A DNA stretch of 64,000 bases, from contig NZ_QRDQ01000009.1 in assembly GCF_003385895.1 (NCBI RefSeq), positions 186,001 through 250,000 on the forward strand. Reading direction: 5' to 3'. The translations under genes and the position numbers were made by a program. How positions within the stretch are numbered: the stretch's first letter is position 1; each line of letters begins with the position of its first letter. The notes below the pieces were generated by a model that saw only the letters and a program-made list of their open reading frames with translations, searched no databases and was not told the origin of the DNA. This document shows, piece after piece, positions 53,040 through 61,730 of this stretch. This DNA is from Flavobacterium cutihirudinis (GTDB taxonomy: Bacteria; Bacteroidota; Bacteroidia; Flavobacteriales; Flavobacteriaceae).

Positions 53040-53073
53040 TCCCATTTCTTTTTGAAATGGGATTTTTTTTTTG
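53040..53073 (+). terminator. Terminator of the RND efflux operon
   Basis: TCCCATTTC and GAAATGGGA pair across a 5-base loop and are followed by a long T-run. The flanks TTTTTGGTCAAAAA and TTTTTGACCAAAA form a further outer inverted repeat. Confidence 0.85.
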
Positions 53074-53085
53074 ACCAAAACCAAT

Positions 53086-54828
53086 TTACTTCCAAATCGG
53101 TATTTTTACAAAACTGTCATTGTACCATTTTATTTTCAACGGTTCTTTTGCATCTTTAATGGTTTCTTCGCTTACCTCTTTTCCAGTTCCATAATTCAGT
53201 TCTGAAAATGCATTTTTATTCACATTTAAAGTAATCAACAACCGACTTCCTTTTCTCAATTGTTTACTAACTAAATGTGTATTAGAAAAAGTAAACGATT
53301 CAATTTCATTCGGTTTCAGTAAATTTCGCTTTGTAATATCTTTAGCATAACTGGCGCGGCCAATAAAATAAGCCAAATGAAAATAAGAACCGTCCGGCAT
53401 TACTTCATATAAAGTCACTCCTACATCCAAATCTTTTTTATTGCTGCTCAGTTTTATTTCACCGAGAAAGGAACCATTAACCAACAAAGGTTCTTTCAGA
53501 GGATCACTGATAAAAACAAATCCGTTAGTGGTATCAAGTTCTTTTCTAATAATGGGATCCGGATAATAATCATTATTACTAATTTCCCGATTCGCAAAAT
53601 CGACTTCCTGATATAAATAATTCTTTTTTAGCGGTTTATTCGAACTCAAAGAATAAAATTTCCCCGCTTTTGCATCCGACAAGTAAAACTTTAAAAAACC
53701 ATTACTCATTTTTTCAATAGAAGGCGCACTTCTCCATTCATTCGCGCCCATCACCTGATAATTAATTTTATCTTTTAAAATTGCTGGTTTTGGTCCATTT
53801 TTCAGAATATAATCAAACCACTGATACGTTATTTCCGGCGTATTAATGAGCGCATTTGCATCTACTTTATAGTCATTCAGTATTGGATTTCCTTCTCTTT
53901 GTGCACCGAAATGACTGTACGGACCAATAATTACATACGGCCTATTTTTCGGATTATATTTTTGAAGTTCCTTCAAATAATATAAACTCGAATTTTGCGA
54001 ATCATTATAATAACCGTCAATAATTAAAATCGGAATATTTATCTGAGCAAAATCTTTTTTATAAGGTGTCATTTTCTGCCAATATTTATCAAAAGAAGGA
54101 TGCTTTAACCATTTCTGAAAAAACCTATTAGGACTTTTATCAATACTATCCATTTTATTATAAGCAACTCCGGTTTCCCACCATTTAAACTGCATTTTTC
54201 TGAAACGCTGTCTGTCATTTCCAACTATTGTGTCCAAATATCTGTTATTCCCAACATAAAAAGACCATTCGTAATTCGGATTTATAAACACATTATTTTC
54301 CATTGGCCATCCCAATCCAGGTCTGTTTGCCACATACGGAACTATTGTTTTCAGCGCCGGATGCATCTTTTTACAAGCGGCCCATTGCGTAAAACCATTG
54401 TAACTTCCGCCATACATTCCTATACTTCCGTTGCACCAACTTTGCTTGCTAATCCAGTCGATCACATCATACGCATCATCACCATCATTTTCATATGGAA
54501 AAATTTCATTTGGACTAAATCGCTTTCCTCTGGAATAGGCAATTACGCCAACATAATCATTATCGACGGCTTTTTTTAAGGATTTAAGATCTCTTCCGTT
54601 ATCCGAAACATAAATCGTGAATTGAAATATCACAGGTTTTGGTCCAGAAACTCCTTTTTTTCGGACTACAATTGCCGATATCAAAGCGCCGTCACGTGTT
54701 TTAATCATCACGCTGTCCTGAATATCATAAGCGCTTTTGAGCTGCTCGAATGAAGTTAATTTTCTTTGTTGAGAAAATAGATTCGATACAATTAAAATAA
54801 AAATTATAAAACTAAAAACTGATTTCAT
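53086..54828 (-). CDS. CocE/NonD-family exported hydrolase
   Basis: X-Pro dipeptidyl-peptidase (S15)-type alpha/beta hydrolase of 580 residues with a signal peptide (MKSVFSFIIFILIVSNLFSQ). The nucleophile serine lies in GSIGMYGGSYNGFTQW (GGSYNG). The acid and histidine lie in ILIIDGYYND and IGPYSHFGAQ. The C-terminal jelly-roll (about 385-580) is typical. The natural substrate may be an acyl ester or a peptide amide. It is a single gene between the efflux operon and the second LytS/LytTR pair. Confidence 0.9.
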   Translation of the reverse strand: MKSVFSFIIFILIVSNLFSQQRKLTSFEQLKSAYDIQDSVMIKTRDGALISAIVVRKKGVSGPKPVIFQFTIYVSDNGRDLKSLKKAVDNDYVGVIAYSRGKRFSPNEIFPYENDGDDAYDVIDWISKQSWCNGSIGMYGGSYNGFTQWAACKKMHPALKTIVPYVANRPGLGWPMENNVFINPNYEWSFYVGNNRYLDTIVGNDRQRFRKMQFKWWETGVAYNKMDSIDKSPNRFFQKWLKHPSFDKYWQKMTPYKKDFAQINIPILIIDGYYNDSQNSSLYYLKELQKYNPKNRPYVIIGPYSHFGAQREGNPILNDYKVDANALINTPEITYQWFDYILKNGPKPAILKDKINYQVMGANEWRSAPSIEKMSNGFLKFYLSDAKAGKFYSLSSNKPLKKNYLYQEVDFANREISNNDYYPDPIIRKELDTTNGFVFISDPLKEPLLVNGSFLGEIKLSSNKKDLDVGVTLYEVMPDGSYFHLAYFIGRASYAKDITKRNLLKPNEIESFTFSNTHLVSKQLRKGSRLLITLNVNKNAFSELNYGTGKEVSEETIKDAKEPLKIKWYNDSFVKIPIWK

Positions 54829-54955
54829 GGAATAGATTAGTTTGGTTATTTATAAAAAATAGAATTCCTGAAACAATATGAAAACCAACAATTACACTTG
54901 CAATTGATTGTATTTTCACTTGTCTTAAAAAAAAATTACGCTAAAAAAGAGTATT

Positions 54956-55672
54956 TTAAATTCCGTTACTGTTTTTAAATTTAACGGATTGACGTTTCGA
55001 AACCTTCAGCAAATGACCAGTTTTAAGTTTTATTTCCAGTCCGCCTTCGGTAGTTGTATTGACTTCTTCAATGAATTTAATATTTACAATTTCGGTTCTG
55101 TTTATTCTGAAAAAAACAGTCGGATCAAGAAATTCCTCCCAATGACGGAGCGAACGTCTCTGCAAAGCTTTTTTATCCTGAAAAAAAAGCCGCGTGTAAT
55201 TTTCAAGAGATTCTATTAAATAAATTTCATCCGTTTGTATAAAGAATCGTTTTTCACCATCTTTAATAAAGATTTTTCGATCTTCAGCTACAGCACTATT
55301 TGAAGCTTTTACTTTTTCAGCATTCCTTATTTTTTCAATTGCTTTTGAAAATCGCTCTTCGCGAATTGGTTTCATCAAATAATCCAAAGCATTGACCTCA
55401 AACGCCTGAACCGCATATTGATTGTACGCTGTAACAAAAAGTACTTCAGGAACATAATTCAAGCTTTCCAACAAATCAAAACCGGATTTTTCAGGCATTT
55501 CAATATCTACGAAAATTAAATCCGGTAATTTTGCTTCAATCAGATCTTTTGCATCATCCGCATTTTCTGCCTCGCCAATGACAATAAAGTCTTCATATTC
55601 CTGCAATGCCTGTTTAATTTCTTCCCTTGACAAACGCTCGTCATCTACGATAATAACTTTTATTTTTTTCAT
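54956..55672 (-). CDS. LytTR-family response regulator (second pair)
   Basis: A 238-residue response regulator. Receiver domain: acidic residues in IIVDDERLSRE, phospho-acceptor Asp in LIFVDIEMPEKSGFDLL, then FVTAYNQYAVQAF and YLMKPI. The LytTR domain begins near KIFIKDGEKRFFI and contains YLIESLENYTRLFF and FFRINRTEIVNI. Its ATG overlaps the kinase stop by 4 bp, giving a coupled pair. The target is unknown. Confidence 0.93.
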   Translation of the reverse strand: MKKIKVIIVDDERLSREEIKQALQEYEDFIVIGEAENADDAKDLIEAKLPDLIFVDIEMPEKSGFDLLESLNYVPEVLFVTAYNQYAVQAFEVNALDYLMKPIREERFSKAIEKIRNAEKVKASNSAVAEDRKIFIKDGEKRFFIQTDEIYLIESLENYTRLFFQDKKALQRRSLRHWEEFLDPTVFFRINRTEIVNIKFIEEVNTTTEGGLEIKLKTGHLLKVSKRQSVKFKNSNGI

Positions 55673-56727
55673 TTTGATGGCAGTAAAATCGTTGCTAAAA
55701 CCGTTTCGTTTTCTAATTGTTTAATTTCAAAAAAAGCGGCCGAATTGTATTGCAACGCCAAACGCTCTTTTAGATTCGTCAGTCCAATTCCGGAATTTTT
55801 ATTTTCCGAATTTAATTTTCCTGAATTCTGAACTATAATTTTTAAGAAATCCTGCTCTTTTCTGACATTCACGAATATAAATCCTCCATTTTTTCTTTTT
55901 TCAATTCCGTGTTTTATAGCATTTTCAACGAGTAACTGAATACTAAAAGGCAGAATTAACTGATGGGATAAATTTACTTCAGTTTCAATTTGCACATCCA
56001 GACGCTCTTCAAACCTTATTTTTTCTAACTCGAGATAATCCCGAACCAGATTAATTTCTTCTTCTAAAGTTATAAGTTGCCCTTTTGTATTATCTAAAGA
56101 ATTTCTCAACAGTTCAGACAAAAGATCAATGGCGCGTCTGGCCGATTGCGGATTTTCTAAAACCAGATATTTAATATTATTTAAAGAATTAAAAAAGAAA
56201 TGCGGATTAAGTTGTGCGCTTAAATTACGCAACTGCGCTTCTTTTATTGTAATCGATAATTGGGCATTTTCTTTTACGGTTTGTAATTCCTGTCTGGAAT
56301 AATGATAGAGATGATACGCCAAAATCCAAATCGACATAAGTCGGGTTCCGGTGATAAAAAGCTGTAATTGAACCGATTTTAAAAACTCCAAAAAAGGAAT
56401 CGCAGTTTCTCCAAAAACAAACAAACGAATCAGATGAAGTTTCGCAGCTATCAAAAACATATACAAAAACGAAAGCAGCAAAACGCTTAAAATCATTCTC
56501 CCTATCAGTTTTTTCAAATTCAGTTTATTCCATCCGTTTCTTAAAGCAAAATTTCTGTAAAGATGAGTTAATCCGATTCCGATAGAAACATCCAAAATTA
56601 AATCGGCAATACCAATTTTCCAGATAAAATGACCACTCATGAAAGCTGTAAATCCCCAATATAGAGAAGCTGTAATCCATCCGATTAGCTGAATTTCCCA
56701 ATAGGTCGATAGTGTTCTTTTACTCAT
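55669..56727 (-). CDS. LytS-type sensor histidine kinase (second pair)
   Basis: A 352-residue kinase with four hydrophobic segments in the first 150 residues. The phospho-acceptor block is LRNLSAQLNPHFFFNSLNNIKYL (split His in NPHFFFN), followed by LLVENAIKHGIEKRKNGG (N-box) and GIGLTNLKERL (G-box). It is translationally coupled to the LytTR regulator. The 205-bp gap upstream is shared with the divergent Crp-type gene and contains an inverted repeat TTTACT/AGTAAA (56741-56760). Confidence 0.93.
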   Translation of the reverse strand: MSKRTLSTYWEIQLIGWITASLYWGFTAFMSGHFIWKIGIADLILDVSIGIGLTHLYRNFALRNGWNKLNLKKLIGRMILSVLLLSFLYMFLIAAKLHLIRLFVFGETAIPFLEFLKSVQLQLFITGTRLMSIWILAYHLYHYSRQELQTVKENAQLSITIKEAQLRNLSAQLNPHFFFNSLNNIKYLVLENPQSARRAIDLLSELLRNSLDNTKGQLITLEEEINLVRDYLELEKIRFEERLDVQIETEVNLSHQLILPFSIQLLVENAIKHGIEKRKNGGFIFVNVRKEQDFLKIIVQNSGKLNSENKNSGIGLTNLKERLALQYNSAAFFEIKQLENETVLATILLPSK

Positions 56728-56740
56728 TTTCGAAATAAAA

Positions 56741-56760
56741 TTTACTGATACTTTAGTAAA
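56741..56760. repeat. Small inverted repeat in the kinase/Crp gap
   Basis: TTTACT and AGTAAA are 8 bp apart (56741-56760), 14 bp upstream of the kinase start. It could be an operator; the evidence is only its symmetry and position. Confidence 0.3.
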
Positions 56761-56932
56761 GATATTTCTCTAATAATGAATGGACAAATAAAAGTACATG
56801 AAAGAAAAATTTTAGGTGACGAATGAAAAATACCGACTCTATTTCCTATTTCCGTACAATATTTTTTTGAATGAAATTTTCTGCGCATTGCTACAACTAG
56901 TATCTTTATTCAAAATTTGAAACGAACAGCAA

Positions 56933-57493
56933 ATGGATATTTCCAATATTCTCGACCATATCTACAAACTTCCTGAGTCATCATTGGTCGAATTGCAAAA
57001 CAATGTCAGCGAAATAACTTTCCCAAAAGGGCATATTTTATTAAAAGCCAATAAAGTAGAAACTAATATTTACTTTATAAAAAAAGGATTAGTGAGAGCT
57101 TACATAGAACGTGATAATGAGGTTACTTTCTGGTTTGGAAAAGAAGGTGAAACCATTATTTCTATGAAAAGTTATGTTGAAGATCAGCCTGGATATGAGG
57201 CAATAGAACTTTTGGAGGACTGTGAATTGTACGAACTCAAAACCGAAAATCTGAGAAAACTCTTTAATGAAGATGTTCATATTGCCAATTGGGGACGAAA
57301 ATTTGCAGAAAAAGAATTGATTAAGACAGAAGAACGCCTGATTTCTAAACAATTCAAAAATGCATCTGAACGTTATCTGGAATTAATGAAAGATCATCCG
57401 GAATTAATTAAAAGAGTTCAATTAGGACATATCGCTTCTTATTTAGGAATTACACAAGTAAGTTTAAGCCGAATTCGGGCCGAATTAAAATAA
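56933..57493 (+). CDS. Crp/Fnr-family transcriptional regulator
   Basis: A 186-residue regulator with a cyclic-nucleotide-binding-like domain (about 15-120, with FPKGHILLKANKVETNIYFIKKGLVRAY) and a C-terminal helix-turn-helix (RVQLGHIASYLGITQVSLSRIRAEL). It has no iron-sulfur cysteines, so it is not an Fnr-type oxygen sensor. It lies 73 bp upstream of the SMR exporter on the same strand and is the best candidate to control it. The ligand is unknown. Confidence 0.92.
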   Translation: MDISNILDHIYKLPESSLVELQNNVSEITFPKGHILLKANKVETNIYFIKKGLVRAYIERDNEVTFWFGKEGETIISMKSYVEDQPGYEAIELLEDCELYELKTENLRKLFNEDVHIANWGRKFAEKELIKTEERLISKQFKNASERYLELMKDHPELIKRVQLGHIASYLGITQVSLSRIRAELK

Positions 57494-57566
57494 TTTCATT
57501 TTTTATCATTTGTTAAATTATTTCTGATTTCGATAAAAGAACTTTGCAGCATAAAATTTTAACTAT

Positions 57567-57893
57567 ATGAACTGGATTATTTTAATCATCGCGGGTCTAT
57601 TTGAAGTAGCCTTCGCATCATGTCTTGGAAAAGCAAAAGCAACAACTGGTACTGAAATGTACTATTGGTATATTGGTTTCTTCATTTCCTTAACTGTAAG
57701 TATGCTTTTATTAATGAAAGCAACAGAAACACTTCCGTTAGGAACTGCTTATGCCGTTTGGACAGGAATTGGTGCAGTAGGAACTGTGCTTGTTGGAATT
57801 TTCGTTTTTAAAGAACCTGCAGCTTTCTGGAGATTGTTTTTCTTAGCAACTTTGGTAGGTTCTATTGTTGGTTTAAAGGCAGTTTCGCATTAA
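57567..57893 (+). CDS. SMR-family exporter, SugE/Gdx-like
   Basis: A four-helix small multidrug resistance protein, 108 residues, with the conserved membrane glutamate in IAGLFEVAFASCLG (Glu13). The block LGTAYAVWTGIGAVGTV and the C-terminal VGSIVGLKAVSH fit the SugE (Gdx, guanidinium exporter) branch better than EmrE. It works as a dual-topology dimer. No guanidine riboswitch is seen upstream; a Crp-type gene lies just before it, so control may be by that protein. Confidence 0.9.
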   Translation: MNWIILIIAGLFEVAFASCLGKAKATTGTEMYYWYIGFFISLTVSMLLLMKATETLPLGTAYAVWTGIGAVGTVLVGIFVFKEPAAFWRLFFLATLVGSIVGLKAVSH

Positions 57894-58187
57894 AAAAGTA
57901 GTTTTCAAATAATGCAAAGAAAATGTCTCAAATGACAGCTTCTTTGCATCATAAAATATTTATAAAATTTATTTTATCTGTAAAAACCCCATTGGGGTGA
58001 GATATTTATAGAATTACAACAAGACAAATAAAAAAAGCTCCGGAGGAGCGACATATCAAGCTGTAGAGAAAATATGTCGCTCCTCCGGAGCTTTATGTTG
58101 TAAACCTTTATAATTTGCTATAAATATTTCGCTTCTCCGAAGCTTGCAAAAAAGGAGTTATTCTTTTAAGACAATCTCTTTTTTATT
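57894..58187. repeat. Cluster of three hairpin-headed repeats
   Basis: This 294-bp gap holds three related units. Unit 1 (57986-58018): CCCCATTGGGGTGAGATATT, then TATAGAA. Unit 2: a perfect 23-bp inverted repeat, arms 58034-58056 and 58072-58094, starting AAAGCTCCGGAGGAGCG. Unit 3 (minus strand, about 58115-58150): AAGCTTCGGAGAAGCGAAAT followed by ATTTATAGCA. Each has a GC-rich head hairpin and an ATATTTATAGnA-type tail. No reading frame is visible. They lie between convergent genes (SMR exporter and propeller lipoprotein). Confidence 0.75.
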
Positions 58188-59228
58188 TTAAAAAGCTGTA
58201 AAAGTCTTCCCATCATAACGATACACACCATTCAGAGATCCAACCCAAATACTTCCATCTTTCGCTTCCAGAATTCCACAAAGCATTCCCATTCTTTTTA
58301 GTGATAATATTTCTGTAACCTTTGGATTTTTATCGTATAAAGATTCCTGATCATAACGGGAAAGCGCCCAATAGCCATTCGGTTTTACAGAACCCGTTGT
58401 CCAAATATTTCCTTTTTTATCTTGTAGCAAAATCGAAGTCCCTTTCTCTGATACTTTTGTATAGGTATTGCCATCATAACGCCAAAGACCAAATTCAAGA
58501 ACCAAAGTATCACCCTTCACGCCTCTTCTGTCTTTGAGTATGGAACCACCAAACCAAATATTGCCTTTTCTATCTTCGATTATACTCCAAACATTGTGAA
58601 AAGGTTTACCGCCTTTTTTTGGGAAAACGGTAAAAGTTTTTCCGTCATAGAAACAAGGTTCTTCTCTGGTGCCAAACCATACTTTTCCTGTGCTGTCTTC
58701 CATAATAGAAGTAACATCATTATTGGAAAGTCCGTCTTTAGTTGTAAAATTCCGAAAAGATTTTCCATCATAACGGCTTGCTCCACCGCCAGTAGCAAAC
58801 CAAATATTACCCGCCCTATCTTCATAAATAGATGCAACCCTATTACTCGCAAGTCCTTCGCGAGTTGTAAAATGCTGAAAAGTTTTTTTATTGTAATAAT
58901 AAACTCCCGAATCTTTAGAAGCGAACCAAAGATTTCCTTTTCGATCTTCCAGCACCTCCCAAAAGCTTGGTGATTTTATCTTACTTGTTAGATTGGTGAA
59001 CGATTTTCCATCGTATCGAAAAACGCCTTTGAAAGACGCAATCAGAATATTTCCTTTGCTATCTTGCTTTATATTTCTCACCATACCCATAGGTCCATAA
59101 GGTGAAACCGTGTCTTTGATTTTCGCGTTGCTAATTTCTATTTGTTGGTTTGTCTGATTCGAATCTTTACAAGAAATAAAAAAAACAAACATCAGAAACA
59201 AGGTGTAAAGTGGTGCGTATCGCTTCAT
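58188..59228 (-). CDS. Reg_prop beta-propeller lipoprotein
   Basis: A 346-residue lipoprotein with lipobox FFISC (Cys20). The mature part is about seven repeats of the two-component regulator propeller type, such as NRVASIYEDRAGNIWFATGG followed by SRYDGKSF. Reg_prop repeats usually form the periplasmic sensor of hybrid two-component systems, followed by a Y_Y_Y domain, kinase and regulator. Here none of these follow. It is divergent from a membrane-spanning winged-helix regulator, so it may be its sensory partner. The ligand is unknown, perhaps a glycan. Confidence 0.88.
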   Translation of the reverse strand: MKRYAPLYTLFLMFVFFISCKDSNQTNQQIEISNAKIKDTVSPYGPMGMVRNIKQDSKGNILIASFKGVFRYDGKSFTNLTSKIKSPSFWEVLEDRKGNLWFASKDSGVYYYNKKTFQHFTTREGLASNRVASIYEDRAGNIWFATGGGASRYDGKSFRNFTTKDGLSNNDVTSIMEDSTGKVWFGTREEPCFYDGKTFTVFPKKGGKPFHNVWSIIEDRKGNIWFGGSILKDRRGVKGDTLVLEFGLWRYDGNTYTKVSEKGTSILLQDKKGNIWTTGSVKPNGYWALSRYDQESLYDKNPKVTEILSLKRMGMLCGILEAKDGSIWVGSLNGVYRYDGKTFTAF

Positions 59229-59295
59229 ATTTTATTAATTTTCAAAGTTGTTTCAGCAAAATTACTTTGATCTTTTTCGATTGAAAGGATTTGAA

Positions 59296-59327
59296 TTGTA
59301 AATAAAATTGTAAACTTTGTAAATAAA
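59296..59327. promoter_or_regulatory. Direct repeats TTGTAAATAAA in the divergent regulator/propeller gap
   Basis: TTGTAAATAAA occurs at 59296-59306 and 59317-59327, exactly 21 bp (two helical turns) apart, with a partial copy TTGTAAAC at 59308-59315. The gap is 110 bp and lies between the propeller lipoprotein and the winged-helix regulator gene. The spacing fits tandem binding by OmpR-type winged helices. Confidence 0.55.
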
Positions 59328-59338
59328 CTATTGACACT

Positions 59339-60226
59339 ATGCTTTCTAGCCAAAATATTCTGCCAAAGAAATACAAATACCTGTTTGGATTGATAACACT
59401 CGTGTTTATCGCTTTAATCTGCGTAGCTTTCAATGGAAATGACAATGAAGATTTTGATAGTGCCAAAAGGGAAGTTTTGCTCCGAAGCATCGGACATGAA
59501 TTACTTTTACATTCTGGTGACAGTATATCAAGAGTTCTTCCTGTAAAAAAGATTGCTGAAAATGAATACGAAATCCAGTTTGAAAAGAATTTCTCTTTTC
59601 AACCGGAAGTTTTGGTTAAAACTGTCGGGAATTATTTGGCTAAAGACCCGCTCACAACAGATTATGTTGTTCGTGTTCTTAATTCAGGCAACGCCAAAGT
59701 AGTTTATGGATTCACCATATCCAAAAGTAAAAAAGATAACAATGTTCCTTGCGTAAGACGAATACAACCTAAAGCTAATTATAGCATCAACATTAAATTC
59801 AAACCATCAAATATAAGTGTTGCCCAAAACAAATATATTCTAGGAGGATTGCCGCTTTTAGTAGTTGTAGGTTTTGTTTTTTTTAAATCGGTTAAGTCAC
59901 GAAAACCGCTATCTGACGAGGAAAGTGATTTAATAGCATTAGGAAAAATACTGTTCGATGTAAAAAATCGAAAACTGATGATAGACGATAAAATAATAGA
60001 ACTAACAGGAACCGAATTGCGTCTACTGCATATTTTTTCCCTTTCTCCTAATAAAAATATAGAACGAAGCCGGCTTCAAAAAGAGATTTGGGAAGATGAA
60101 GGCATCATTGTCGGACGTAGTCTGGATATGTTTATCTCAAAACTTAGAAAAAAATTGGAAGTTGATCCTAACGTTAATATTGTTGTAGTGCGTAGTAAAG
60201 GATATAAACTTGAAATTAGCGCTTAG
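59339..60226 (+). CDS. Membrane-spanning winged-helix transcriptional regulator
   Basis: A 295-residue one-component regulator. It has a transmembrane segment at 15-31, a polar domain of about 135 residues (32-166) expected in the periplasm, and a second segment at 167-183. A cytoplasmic OmpR/PhoB-type winged helix follows at about 200-293 (LTGTELRLLHIFSLSPNKNI, LDMFISKLRKKL, VRSKGYKLE). The order is reversed relative to ToxR and CadC, where the DNA-binding domain is N-terminal. No kinase or receiver is present. It is divergent from the Reg_prop lipoprotein, with direct repeats between them. Confidence 0.88.
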   Translation: MLSSQNILPKKYKYLFGLITLVFIALICVAFNGNDNEDFDSAKREVLLRSIGHELLLHSGDSISRVLPVKKIAENEYEIQFEKNFSFQPEVLVKTVGNYLAKDPLTTDYVVRVLNSGNAKVVYGFTISKSKKDNNVPCVRRIQPKANYSINIKFKPSNISVAQNKYILGGLPLLVVVGFVFFKSVKSRKPLSDEESDLIALGKILFDVKNRKLMIDDKIIELTGTELRLLHIFSLSPNKNIERSRLQKEIWEDEGIIVGRSLDMFISKLRKKLEVDPNVNIVVVRSKGYKLEISA

Positions 60227-60328
60227 ACATTTTTCTTCTTCTTTTACAAAGTTACATCACAAAACCATTAATGCGTTTTTAGCATCACATGATAAAAAAA
60301 CAGCATTTTATATCATTATTCAGGCTTT

Positions 60329-60336
60329 TATCTTTG
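60329..60336 (+). promoter_or_regulatory. Candidate -7 element of the ElaA-type acetyltransferase (TATCTTTG)
   Basis: A full TAnnTTTG match 27 bp before the ATG at 60363. Confidence 0.4.
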
Positions 60337-60362
60337 TTAAAAATTAAAGCAGAAATTTAAAA

Positions 60363-60809
60363 ATGATATTTAGCCATTCCATTAAATCTTTTGATGAATT
60401 AACCAATCACGAAATGTATAATATGCTTCGTTTAAGAAGCGATGTTTTTGTGGTCGAACAAAATTGTCCTTATCTTGATTTGGATAATAAAGATCAAAAA
60501 AGTTTTCATCTTTTATATTATGTAGATAATGAGTTGGCAGGTGTAACACGTTTACTTCCTGGCGGTTTATCCTATAATGAAATTTCAATTGGAAGAGTTG
60601 TAATCGCAAGATCGCATCGCGGATTAGGTTTAGGAGTAAAACTAATGGAAGCGTCAATTGCGGGCTGCGAAGAAAAGTTTGGAAAAGCGCCAATACGGAT
60701 TAGTGCGCAATATCATTTATCCAAATTCTATCAATCCTTGGGATTTGTAGAACACGGCGAAGTTTATGATGAAGATGGAATTCCGCATATCGAAATGTTG
60801 CGAGCTTAA
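60363..60809 (+). CDS. GNAT acetyltransferase, ElaA type
   Basis: A 148-residue N-acetyltransferase. It has the ElaA-like N-terminus (MLRLRSDVFVVEQNCPYLDLDNKDQKSFHL) and the CoA-binding loop IGRVVIARSHRGLGLGVKLM, with ISAQYHLSKFYQSLGF as the C-terminal motif. The substrate is unknown. Its stop is 3 bp from the stop of the convergent LysR gene. Confidence 0.9.
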   Translation: MIFSHSIKSFDELTNHEMYNMLRLRSDVFVVEQNCPYLDLDNKDQKSFHLLYYVDNELAGVTRLLPGGLSYNEISIGRVVIARSHRGLGLGVKLMEASIAGCEEKFGKAPIRISAQYHLSKFYQSLGFVEHGEVYDEDGIPHIEMLRA

Positions 60810-60812
60810 ATT

Positions 60813-61676
60813 TTACGGAATAATCAATTTCAAAACATTAGCCAAAACTGGGTTATGATCTTCGGTTCTCCAATTGATGTACAAATCGGTTTCCATTGGC
60901 AGTTTGATAAAACGAATTCCTGAAATTTCATGAAAAAGATACGAATCGGGCAAAATTGCGATTCCGAGTCCTTTTCGGACTAAAGCTATAATGGCTGAAC
61001 CAAATTCGGAATGAAGATAAACTTCCGGAGCATTCTCAAATGAATTGAACAATCGCTGAATCAAATCACTGTAACTACTGCCTTCGTCATTGGTTGGCAA
61101 TATGAACTTTTGAGTAGCAAGGGTTTCTTTGGTAAGATCTTCGGGTGTTTGATACGGATGATCCGCCGGAACAACAAGCGCCAAGTGATCGGAATGTATT
61201 TTTTGAGACTGAATGTCTTTGGCATTATTGATATCTCTGGTAATGGCCAGATCGATTTTATAATTTCTCAGAAAATCTTGCTGATTCTCGTAAAGAACCT
61301 GAACCAGTTTGATTTTAAGTTTTGGAAAAGCATCAGAAATACGGGACAAAATCTCAGGCATAAGAGAAGCCGAAATAGAATCAGGATGAGAAATGGTAAT
61401 CGTACCACTTTCTCCCAACTGAATCTGACGGGCAGATTGGTGAATAAATTCGAGTTTACTCATTTCAACTTCCCATTTTTCTTTTAAGAATTGGCCGGCA
61501 GCTGTGAGTTTGACATTACGCTTATTACGTTCAAACAATTGAACGCCAAGCTGATTTTCGAGCGACTGAATCTGGCGGCTCAATGCAGACTGTGTGATAT
61601 TCATTTTTCCGGCTGTATTCCAGAAATGAAGTTCACGCGATAGTGCCAAAAAATATTTAATTTGCTGTAAATCCAT
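60813..61676 (-). CDS. LysR-family transcriptional regulator
   Basis: A 287-residue regulator. N-terminal winged helix (LQQIKYFLALSRELHFWNTA, ITQSALSRQIQSLENQLG) and a periplasmic-binding-like effector domain (about 90-287, with LKIKLVQVLYENQQDFL and GLGIAILPDSYL). The 63-bp gap to the divergent GNAT gene holds LysR-type palindromes. It probably controls itself and the divergent acetyltransferase/permease genes. Confidence 0.94.
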   Translation of the reverse strand: MDLQQIKYFLALSRELHFWNTAGKMNITQSALSRQIQSLENQLGVQLFERNKRNVKLTAAGQFLKEKWEVEMSKLEFIHQSARQIQLGESGTITISHPDSISASLMPEILSRISDAFPKLKIKLVQVLYENQQDFLRNYKIDLAITRDINNAKDIQSQKIHSDHLALVVPADHPYQTPEDLTKETLATQKFILPTNDEGSSYSDLIQRLFNSFENAPEVYLHSEFGSAIIALVRKGLGIAILPDSYLFHEISGIRFIKLPMETDLYINWRTEDHNPVLANVLKLIIP

Positions 61677-61678
61677 TG

Positions 61679-61693
61679 ATGCAATTTACGCAT
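61679..61693. promoter_or_regulatory. LysR-type site ATGC-N7-GCAT (T-N11-A)
   Basis: ATGCAATTTACGCAT is an interrupted palindrome that contains a T-N11-A spacing (T680, A692). It lies 2 bp upstream of the LysR gene start and 46 bp upstream of the GNAT start. A second, wider symmetry, TTGAT with ATCAA, surrounds it. Confidence 0.5.
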
Positions 61694-61714
61694 TTATCAA
61701 GAATAAAAAACAGG

Positions 61715-61730
61715 TTTTAATGCATTAAAA
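61715..61730. promoter_or_regulatory. Perfect 16-bp palindrome in the LysR/GNAT gap
   Basis: TTTTAATGCATTAAAA is its own reverse complement and shares the ATGCAT core with the site at 61679-61693. It ends 9 bp before the GNAT ATG. Confidence 0.5.

Noticed and set aside
57494-57566. Guanidine riboswitch before the SMR gene
   Set aside because: The 73-bp gap is AT-rich and lacks the conserved GC-rich hairpins of known guanidine riboswitch classes.
59296-59327. LytTR binding site
   Set aside because: The direct-repeat spacing also suits LytTR proteins, but both LytTR genes are far away and an OmpR-type winged-helix gene is adjacent, so the latter is preferred.
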